Of a stretch of DNA of 6,306 nucleotides, positions 1 to 3,954 are shown one piece after another. The translations under genes were made by a program, and so were the position numbers. Under the pieces are notes generated by a model, which worked only from the letters and a program-made list of their open reading frames with translations, was not told where the DNA came from and searched no databases. Every line of letters begins with the position of its first letter. Within the stretch, counting starts at the first letter, position 1. The DNA lies in NCBI GenBank assembly GCA_945632055.1, contig CALZCU010000063.1:1-6306 (forward strand), read 5' to 3'. The stretch is from an uncultured Ruminococcus sp. Lineage in GTDB: Bacteria; Bacillota; Clostridia; Oscillospirales; Acutalibacteraceae.

Positions 1-1
1 A

Positions 2-238
2 GAAATATATGTGCCTTCGGTTGACAAGGTGTATGAATTTAAACTGAATGAGGATACTGCTTTGTATGTGGTAATTGAGGAGATAATCTCTGTTATATGT
101 CAGAAGGAGCAGTGCGGCATCAGGGGCGACAAGTCGGATTTTATGCTCTTCAAAAGCGAAAGCAGTCAGATTCTGTCAATGAATCTAAGCCTTTACGAAA
201 ACGGAGTGCAGAGCGGAGACAGGCTGATTTTGGTATAG
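2..238 (+). CDS. YukD/EsaB-like ubiquitin-fold protein of type VII secretion, 5' end outside window
   Basis: The visible 79 residues carry the C-terminal hallmark of the YukD/EsaB family: a hydrophobic strand, then L-x-L-Y-E-N-G-V-Q-S-G-D-R-L-I-L-V ending at the stop. The N-terminal strand (E-I-Y-V-P-S-V-D-K-V-Y-E-F) is also the expected first beta strand of a ubiquitin-like fold. The reading frame is open to the left edge, and the in-frame GTG at 11 sits inside that strand without a ribosome site, so the true start is probably a few codons upstream of the window and the entry is 5' partial. Family members are about 80 residues, so little is missing. YukD/EsaB proteins are cytosolic accessory or regulatory parts of Firmicutes type VIIb systems, coded beside EssC-type ATPases. 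That makes this the likely last gene of an upstream apparatus operon, ended by the terminator just downstream. Confidence 0.85.
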   Translation, partial: EIYVPSVDKVYEFKLNEDTALYVVIEEIISVICQKEQCGIRGDKSDFMLFKSESSQILSMNLSLYENGVQSGDRLILV

Positions 239-267
239 GAAACCACTGATTTGCAGTTTGTCATAAA

Positions 268-307
268 AAACAGGCTGTTCATCGGAATTCCAGTTTGTTT
301 GTTTTTT
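268..307 (+). terminator. Probable Rho-independent terminator after the YukD-like gene
   Basis: AAACAGGCTG (268-277) can pair with CAGTTTGTTT (291-300) as a 10-bp stem containing two G-U pairs, around a 13-base loop, and is followed by G plus six T (301-307). It sits 30 bases after the stop at 236-238. The stem is AT-rich and of moderate strength, so termination may be incomplete. Confidence 0.55.
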
Positions 308-324
308 AAAAGCTATAATATAAT
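295..324 (+). promoter_or_regulatory. Candidate sigma-A-type promoter for the WXG100 operon
   Basis: Two overlapping perfect -10 hexamers TATAAT lie at 314-319 and 319-324. TTGTTT at 295-300 is a usable -35 for the second (spacer 18). The -35 for the first would be the poor CAGTTT at 291-296. The promoter overlaps the 3' arm of the preceding terminator. The first gene of the array starts 55 bases downstream of the second -10. Confidence 0.55.
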
Positions 325-347
325 CATCCGATAAAGATTACGGATGA
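324..347. repeat. Perfect 7-bp inverted repeat at the transcription start / leader
   Basis: TCATCCG (324-330) and CGGATGA (341-347) are exact reverse complements separated by ATAAAGATTA. The position coincides with the expected start of transcription. With the upstream -10 (314-319) the repeat would form a hairpin at or near the mRNA 5' end. With the downstream -10 (319-324) the left arm would not be transcribed and the repeat could only act as DNA, for example as an operator. Confidence 0.5.
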
Positions 348-379
348 AAAGTAAAACTATAAAAACGGAGGAATTTATA

Positions 380-679
380 ATGGCAGATTTCAAAGTAACA
401 ACTACAGTTCTTAGAACGCAGGCAGATGAGCTTACAGAGCTTAACGGCAGATTCAAGTCATCGGTTGAAAAGCTTGTAACCTCGGAGGCAAGCCTCAATT
501 CAATGTGGGACGGCGAAGCAAACGACGCTTTCCATACAGCATTTATGAGTGATAAGGGAAAGATGGACGAGTTTTACAATCTGATTATGCAGTACATTGA
601 AAGACTCAGAACAATCGCTGTTCGTTATGAACAGACCGAGCAGACAAATACAGAAATTGCTTCAAGCAGAACTTACTGA
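380..679 (+). CDS. WXG100 family protein, subclass A (A1)
   Basis: A 99-residue protein predicted to form the usual WXG100 helix-turn-helix hairpin. The turn motif is W43-D44-G45 and the C-terminal type VII export signal is Y83-x-x-x-E87, followed by Q (YxxxEQ, which I use to define subclass A). Start: ATG at 380 has GGAGG at 367-371 with 8 bases of spacing. The in-frame ATG at 344 has no ribosome site and would put the GGAGG inside the gene. It is the first gene after a promoter, has one of the best ribosome sites in the array, and is followed 22 bases later by a subclass B gene. By analogy with EsxA/EsxB this pair probably forms the main exported WXG100 dimer (inference). Around the WDG motif it shares 16 identical bases with the A3 gene at 2960. 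Confidence 0.92.
   Translation: MADFKVTTTVLRTQADELTELNGRFKSSVEKLVTSEASLNSMWDGEANDAFHTAFMSDKGKMDEFYNLIMQYIERLRTIAVRYEQTEQTNTEIASSRTY
498..513 (+). repeat. 16-bp exact repeat at WDG motif, copy 1 (second at 3084-3099)
   Basis: ATTCAATGTGGGACGG is identical in the A1 and A3 genes, in the same frame, covering codons S-M-W-D-G. It supports A1 and A3 being paralogues, although part of the match is imposed by the conserved motif. Confidence 0.6.
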
Positions 680-686
680 TTAAGAA

Positions 687-692
687 AAGGAG
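687..692 (+). promoter_or_regulatory. Ribosome binding site of B1
   Basis: AAGGAG, 9 bases before the ATG at 702. It lies just after the A1 stop, giving B1 its own efficient initiation site. Confidence 0.7.
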
Positions 693-701
693 ATAATTAA
701 A

Positions 702-1016
702 ATGACAGGAACAATTAAGGTATCCCCCGAAAAACTTATTGCAACAGCAGGCGAATTCAGCACAGAAGGTTCAACAATGAACGGACTTGTAAGTCAGATG
801 ATTAATCTTGTATCATCAATGTCATCAAGCTGGGAGGGCGAGGCGTCCACAGCGTATCTTACAAAATTCAGAAGCCTTGAATCCGATCTTCAAGTGCTTA
901 ACAGAATGATTCAGGAGCATGTGAGCGACCTTGAGCAGATGTCAAATCTTTACAGCTCGGCAGAGCGTTCAAACGCTGATGACGCTGCTTCTCTTACAGC
1001 AGGCATTATTTCTTGA
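702..1016 (+). CDS. WXG100 family protein, subclass B (B1)
   Basis: A 104-residue WXG100 protein with turn motif W44-E45-G46 and export signal Y84-S-S-A-E88. The N-terminal segment I-K-V-S-P-E-K-L and the tail A-S-L-T-A-G-I-I-S define subclass B, and both recur in the proteins at 1747 and 3280. ATG at 702 follows AAGGAG (687-692). It lies 22 bases after A1, presumably as its cotranscribed partner. By analogy with EsxA/EsxB it is likely to be exported as a folded heterodimer through the EssC channel. A strong hairpin sits immediately after the stop, before the next gene. The WEG region shares 15 identical bases with the B3 gene at 3280. Confidence 0.92.
   Translation: MTGTIKVSPEKLIATAGEFSTEGSTMNGLVSQMINLVSSMSSSWEGEASTAYLTKFRSLESDLQVLNRMIQEHVSDLEQMSNLYSSAERSNADDAASLTAGIIS
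831..845 (+). repeat. 15-bp exact repeat at WEG motif, copy 1 (second at 3412-3426)
   Basis: TGGGAGGGCGAGGCG occurs in the same frame (W-E-G-E-A) in B1 and B3. With the 498/3084 repeat it supports the A1-B1 and A3-B3 gene pairs being related as pairs. Confidence 0.6.
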
Positions 1017-1026
1017 TTTTAAACTT

Positions 1027-1055
1027 CGGCGGGATGCAGAAAATGCATTCCGCCG
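1027..1055 (+). promoter_or_regulatory. Strong intergenic mRNA hairpin without U-tract
   Basis: CGGCGGGATGCA (1027-1038) pairs with TGCATTCCGCCG (1044-1055): 12 bp with a single G-U pair and a GAAAA loop. It is the most GC-rich and most stable structure I see in the window. It begins 11 bases after the B1 stop and ends 16 bases before the next ATG. No T-run follows on either strand, so a simple terminator is unlikely. A 3'-end protecting or RNA-processing element that lets A1-B1 mRNA accumulate above the downstream genes is the likeliest role (inference). Confidence 0.7.
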
Positions 1056-1070
1056 TGAAACGGTGAATTT

Positions 1071-1421
1071 ATGTATATCAATTTTTCAGAAGTGCAGGGC
1101 TTGGCAGAAAACCTTGAGCAGACGGTTTTCTGCCTAAAAAGGGCAAAGGAAAAAATTGAATATGAAAGAAAAAGGCTTGCTCTTAACTCCGAGCTTGATG
1201 ATGTGACGGCTGATTTAAAAATCACTGCCGAAAAGCTTGGCGACAGAATTTTAACGGCAAGAAAGCTAAGGCTGTCACTGATAAAAATTTCACAGCTTTA
1301 TGCGAACGGTGAAGAGCGGATACAGGATTCAATAGAAGGCGGCAGATGTCCGTTTAAGCTCTACTTTATTCCGATGCATAACTTGATTAGTAAAACCGAT
1401 TTCAGGTGGTCGATAGAATGA
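1071..1421 (+). CDS. WXG100-like helical protein lacking WxG, subclass D (D1); possible effector stump
   Basis: A 116-residue, charged, helical protein. There is no WxG in the middle, but residues 70-88 (L-I-K-I-S-Q-L-Y-A-N-G-E, then I-x-D-S-I-E) match in spacing the head of the large effector at 3955 (L-N-K-I-T-D-L-Y-S-K-T-E, then I-L-D-I-E). The export-signal-like Y77-x-x-x-E81 is kept. After residue 90 the tail (I-E-G-G-R-C-P-F-K, then M-H-N-L-I-S) is unlike WXG100 proteins and could be leftover or out-of-family sequence. The start ATG has a GGTGA ribosome site at 1062-1066, as does the effector gene. The stop overlaps the next gene's ATG as ATGA (1418-1421), indicating translational coupling. 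It may be a genuine unusual WXG100 partner or the N-terminal stump of an effector that lost its toxin part; I cannot decide from sequence alone. Confidence 0.7.
   Translation: MYINFSEVQGLAENLEQTVFCLKRAKEKIEYERKRLALNSELDDVTADLKITAEKLGDRILTARKLRLSLIKISQLYANGEERIQDSIEGGRCPFKLYFIPMHNLISKTDFRWSIE
1404..1409 (+). promoter_or_regulatory. Ribosome binding site deciding the A2 start
   Basis: AGGTGG, 8 bases before ATG 1418. The alternative GTG at 1406 lies inside this site, so ATG 1418 is preferred. Confidence 0.6.
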
Positions 1422-1732
1422 AAAATACAATAGCTTCAAACGGACTGCTTGCCGATACAAAGGAATTGAGCAAAGCCGCAAATGTAATTAGGGAGGAAGC
1501 CGAGGGCTTTAAAAATGATCTTAAGCGTTTGGAAGAATGTCTTGAAGAACTACAATTGTATTGGGAAGGAAATGCGGCTTCTCGTTTTCATCAGAATATG
1601 TTTTGTGACTTTCTTATGCTGAGAAACGCTCGTGAGGTATTCATAAAGCTTTCCGAAGATTATGCATTTGCAGTAAATGAGTATCTGAAGAATGAACAGA
1701 GGGCTATGGATATTGTGACTAATATTTGCTGA
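1418..1732 (+). CDS. WXG100 family protein, subclass A (A2)
   Basis: A 104-residue WXG100 protein: turn motif Y-W49-E50-G51-N-A-A and export signal Y89-L-K-N-E93 followed by Q. It thus carries the YxxxEQ plus I-V-T-N-I tail that also closes A3 (E-Q-N-V-G-N-I-V-A-S-I). The ATG overlaps the D1 stop (ATGA) and is served by AGGTGG inside the end of D1, so its translation is likely coupled to D1. It is followed 14 bases later by the subclass B gene B2. Two cysteines (C41 and C63) are present, not seen in A1. The role is presumed to be an exported structural or partner WXG100 subunit. Confidence 0.88.
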   Translation: MKNTIASNGLLADTKELSKAANVIREEAEGFKNDLKRLEECLEELQLYWEGNAASRFHQNMFCDFLMLRNAREVFIKLSEDYAFAVNEYLKNEQRAMDIVTNIC

Positions 1733-1746
1733 ACGGGGTGCTTAGA

Positions 1747-2085
1747 GTGGGATTTATTTATAATCATCCAAGACAAGTGGAAATAAAGGCTTCGCCCGAC
1801 AAAATCAGACAGCAGGCTCAGCAGGCAAAATTGCTTTGCGAAAGGCTTCTGGAGCATATGAAAATTATTGAATCAAAGATTGGCGCTTCGTCTTATTTCT
1901 GGAGAACAGACAGCTCACAATTGCTTTACAGATACTACGATGAGGATAAGCTTGATTATGACAAAATCCGAAATCAGCTTAATGCACAGATTGAGCGTCT
2001 GAATGAAATTGCGAATGCTTATGATAATGCAGAGAGAGCTTCGCTGGAGGCTGCGTCAGCACTTCCCGAGGCTGTTATAGAATAA
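1747..2085 (+). CDS. WXG100-like protein with degenerate turn motif, subclass B (B2)
   Basis: A 112-residue protein. Start chosen at GTG 1747, which has GGGGTG at 1735-1740 with 6 bases of spacing; upstream in-frame TTG 1726 and GTG 1738 overlap the A2 stop or the ribosome site. The N-terminal segment V-E-I-K-A-S-P-D-K-I aligns with B1 (T-I-K-V-S-P-E-K-L), and the tail A-L-P-E-A-V-I-E matches the B-class tail. The export signal is Y92-D-N-A-E96. The turn motif is W52-R-T-D instead of WxG, at the expected place between two helices. It therefore looks like a partner subunit whose turn has drifted, as is common for one member of WXG100 heterodimers. Its neighbour A2 retains a canonical WEG. Confidence 0.82.
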   Translation: MGFIYNHPRQVEIKASPDKIRQQAQQAKLLCERLLEHMKIIESKIGASSYFWRTDSSQLLYRYYDEDKLDYDKIRNQLNAQIERLNEIANAYDNAERASLEAASALPEAVIE

Positions 2086-2095
2086 CGGTGATGCT

Positions 2096-2401
2096 ATGAA
2101 TGATAAAATAATATATGATTTTAATTTGAGTAAAATGGTTTGTAATAGCCTTGAAGAGGTTATACAAGATTTACATAGAGTAATTATCGACAGCGAAAAG
2201 GATAATCTTGAGCTTGCTGCAAGGGCGTGGAGCTCGGACAGTGCAACAGTTTTTGCAAAAAAATACAGTGAACTTATTGCTGATGTTTGCAGACTAAAAA
2301 ACGAATTGACAGACGAAACAGAGCGAATTAGGTCAGTGTCACGAAAAATGTATATTCTTGAAACAGAAGCAAAGAAAATAGCGGCAGAGAAAGGGAATTG
2401 A
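2096..2401 (+). CDS. WXG100-like protein with degenerate turn motif, subclass C (C2)
   Basis: A 101-residue helical protein. The turn is A-W45-S-S-D, with W kept and G lost. The tail E-R-I-R-S-V-S-R-K-M-Y86-I-L-E, then A-x-x-I, aligns position by position with C3 at 3613 (E-T-I-R-R-V-S-N-R-T-Y-A-S-E, then A-x-x-I), which defines subclass C. Here Y is followed by E at +3 rather than +4, so the standard YxxxD/E export signal is weakened in both C proteins and they may travel only as part of a complex (inference). ATG 2096 follows CGGTGAT at 2086-2092 with short spacing, and the gene begins 10 bases after B2. The stop is 5 bases before the ATG of the FHA gene. Confidence 0.78.
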   Translation: MNDKIIYDFNLSKMVCNSLEEVIQDLHRVIIDSEKDNLELAARAWSSDSATVFAKKYSELIADVCRLKNELTDETERIRSVSRKMYILETEAKKIAAEKGN

Positions 2402-2406
2402 GCTTA

Positions 2407-2940
2407 ATGGATACATTGGCATTTGTGCTGATTGTTGTTTTGTTGCTTTTGATAATATTGGCTTTAATTATTTTTACAGTGCAAATCTCAAAAGGCAAAA
2501 ACCACAGTCGGAGTGAAGTACATTTTTCCGGAGGAGCTAATCTTGATAACGGAAGATTATCCTCGGACAATAATTATTTCAAAGGAGTGTCCGGGGCATT
2601 GGTTGATACTGTTGTAGTAGACGAGAACCGAAGAACAGCCACCGACTTTGGATTTTACATAACGATAAAAAACAGGGCAAATGGTCATTGCGATAAGGCT
2701 GTAATTAACGGACAGCTGATTATAGGCAGAGGAGTTGAAAAGGATACATATACATTGAACGACAAATTTGTATCTATACACCACTGCAGACTGACTGTGA
2801 AAAACGGAAGGCTTTTTCTGGACGATCTTAATTCATCTAATCATACCTATCTAAACGGTGAACAGCTACATAATACCGCTGAAATTCACAGCGGAGATAC
2901 AATAAAATTAGGTAATACAAGGCTTGAAATAATCTATTGA
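2407..2940 (+). CDS. Membrane-anchored FHA-domain protein
   Basis: A 177-residue protein. Residues 4-27 are one strongly hydrophobic segment followed by a basic stretch (S-K-G-K-N-H-S-R), predicting an outside N-terminus and a cytosolic body. Residues about 35-85 are a polar linker. The FHA domain spans about 88-177 and has all core motifs: I-G107-R108-G, S123-I-H-H126, and N145-x-T147-x-x-N150-G151. FHA domains bind phosphothreonine peptides, so a Ser/Thr kinase substrate is the expected ligand. In type VIIb systems FHA domains usually sit at the N-terminus of EssC; a separate small anchored version suggests an adaptor that couples phosphorylation to the machine (inference). Start ATG 2407 is preferred over TTG 2398, which is only two bases from the AAGGG at 2391-2395. 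It lies between C2 and A3 with tiny gaps, so it is certainly cotranscribed. Confidence 0.9.
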   Translation: MDTLAFVLIVVLLLLIILALIIFTVQISKGKNHSRSEVHFSGGANLDNGRLSSDNNYFKGVSGALVDTVVVDENRRTATDFGFYITIKNRANGHCDKAVINGQLIIGRGVEKDTYTLNDKFVSIHHCRLTVKNGRLFLDDLNSSNHTYLNGEQLHNTAEIHSGDTIKLGNTRLEIIY

Positions 2941-2959
2941 AATTTATGAGGGAATAATT

Positions 2960-3265
2960 ATGACTGTAAACAAAATCAGAATTAACACTAATCTTTTAAA
3001 CAATGATGCCCGCTCAATTTCCGAATCGGTCAGCGTCATTAAGAAATCGGTTTCTGATTTGGAGGAAAGCTTCAGAGTTCTTGATTCAATGTGGGACGGA
3101 ACAGCAAGCGAAGCATTCCGTACAGAATACAACTCGGATATTGAAGCACTCAGAGTAATAATAAAAAACCTTGAGGTTTTTAACAGATTTGAGAATACAG
3201 CAAGGGAAAAATACGATACCTGTGAGCAAAATGTCGGAAACATAGTTGCTTCGATAGGGTGGTAG
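2960..3265 (+). CDS. WXG100 family protein, subclass A (A3)
   Basis: A 101-residue canonical WXG100 protein: M-W45-D46-G47-T-A-S at the turn and Y85-D-T-C-E89-Q near the C-terminus, with tail N-I-V-A-S-I-G-W. The motif region is the closest match to A1, including a 16-base identical run. ATG 2960 has GAGGGA at 2948-2953, 6 bases away. It restarts the A-B-C-D order after the FHA gene. The next gene, B3, begins 14 bases after its stop. Probably the partner or co-exported subunit used with the effector at 3955 (inference from position). Confidence 0.92.
   Translation: MTVNKIRINTNLLNNDARSISESVSVIKKSVSDLEESFRVLDSMWDGTASEAFRTEYNSDIEALRVIIKNLEVFNRFENTAREKYDTCEQNVGNIVASIGW
3084..3099 (+). repeat. 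16-bp exact repeat at WDG motif, copy 2
   Basis: The second copy of the 498-513 repeat, in the same frame within A3. Confidence 0.6.
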
Positions 3266-3279
3266 GGGGAATATCAATT

Positions 3280-3600
3280 ATGGCAGAGTTTACCTTAAGG
3301 GTATCAACAGAGTCTATGGTTCAGCAGGCATTTGCTATTCAGGAAATTGTAAGCCGAATCAGACAACAGCTGCAAAATATCGAAGACAGAGTAATGTCCT
3401 CTAAAAGTTATTGGGAGGGCGAGGCGAGTGATTCGCATATAAATTCATATAACACCGAAATAAAAAATCAGTGCGAAGAGATTTTAAGCCGGCTTTATGA
3501 GCATCCCGATGACTTGCTTAAAATGGCAGGAATTTATGAAACTACAGAAAAAGAGGATGTGGAAAATATTGTATCCCTGCCGCAGAATATTTTTTCTTAG
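3280..3600 (+). CDS. WXG100 family protein, subclass B (B3)
   Basis: A 106-residue WXG100 protein with Y-W45-E46-G47-E-A-S at the turn and export signal Y86-E-T-T-E90. The N-terminal strand T-L-R-V-S-T-E-S corresponds to the B1 and B2 strand (I-K-V-S-P-E-K), and the tail V-S-L-P-Q-N-I-F-S is the clearest example of the B-class ending. ATG 3280 follows GGGGGA at 3265-3270 with 9 bases of spacing. The in-frame GTG 3259 overlaps the A3 stop and lacks a ribosome site. Its stop codon TAG is part of the ribosome site of the next gene (TAGGAG, 3598-3603), implying coupled translation. Confidence 0.9.
   Translation: MAEFTLRVSTESMVQQAFAIQEIVSRIRQQLQNIEDRVMSSKSYWEGEASDSHINSYNTEIKNQCEEILSRLYEHPDDLLKMAGIYETTEKEDVENIVSLPQNIFS
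3412..3426 (+). repeat. 15-bp exact repeat at WEG motif, copy 2
   Basis: The second copy of the 831-845 repeat, in the same frame within B3. Confidence 0.6.
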
Positions 3601-3612
3601 GAGTTGACGAAA

Positions 3613-3936
3613 ATGGCAAATTCAGCAGTTATGATTTCACTGAAATATAATGCTTCCCTTAACAGGGCTGAACAGCTTGTAAAAATCTCTGATACAATCG
3701 GACAGCATATAAACAGGCTAAATGATTGTTCGGGAAGAATAAATTATGAATGGGATGGAGAAAATTCCGACAGATTTATTTCAAAGCTGAATTTAATAGC
3801 CGAAAACCTGAAATCGATTGAAAGAGATTTAAATAATGTGTCTGAAACAATAAGGAGGGTTTCAAACAGAACATATGCTTCGGAAATGCAGGCTCTTGAA
3901 ATTTCCAAAAGAAGGAGCTATTCCGGCGGTGCCTGA
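3613..3936 (+). CDS. WXG100 family protein, subclass C (C3)
   Basis: A 107-residue WXG100 protein with E-W47-D48-G49-E-N-S at the turn. The C-terminal helix I-R-R-V-S-N-R-T-Y88-A-S-E shares its pattern with C2 at 2096, and the helix before it also aligns (F-I-S-K-L against F-A-K-K-Y). Y88 is followed by E at +3, so the standard YxxxD/E signal is absent. The basic, glycine-containing tail (S-K-R-R-S-Y-S-G-G-A) is unlike the A and B proteins. ATG 3613 follows TAGGAG at 3598-3603; TTG 3604 is too close to that site. It ends 18 bases before the effector gene, the position where LXG effectors often have their small helical export partners (the DUF3130/DUF3958 type). It is therefore a good candidate for the effector's direct partner (inference). 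Confidence 0.87.
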   Translation: MANSAVMISLKYNASLNRAEQLVKISDTIGQHINRLNDCSGRINYEWDGENSDRFISKLNLIAENLKSIERDLNNVSETIRRVSNRTYASEMQALEISKRRSYSGGA

Positions 3937-3954
3937 TAAGCGGGGTGAATATTT

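Noticed and set aside
344..379. Upstream in-frame ATG giving A1 twelve extra residues
   Set aside because: It lacks a ribosome site and the added segment contains the GGAGG that correctly serves ATG 380; WXG100 proteins normally begin just before the first helix, as with the 380 start.
1027..1055. Hairpin as a Rho-independent terminator
   Set aside because: No T-run follows it on either strand, and the downstream genes have no separate promoter that I can see.
931..1137. 68-codon + strand frame across the B1 stop and the hairpin
   Set aside because: It overlaps B1 and D1 in another frame, crosses the strong hairpin and has no family resemblance.
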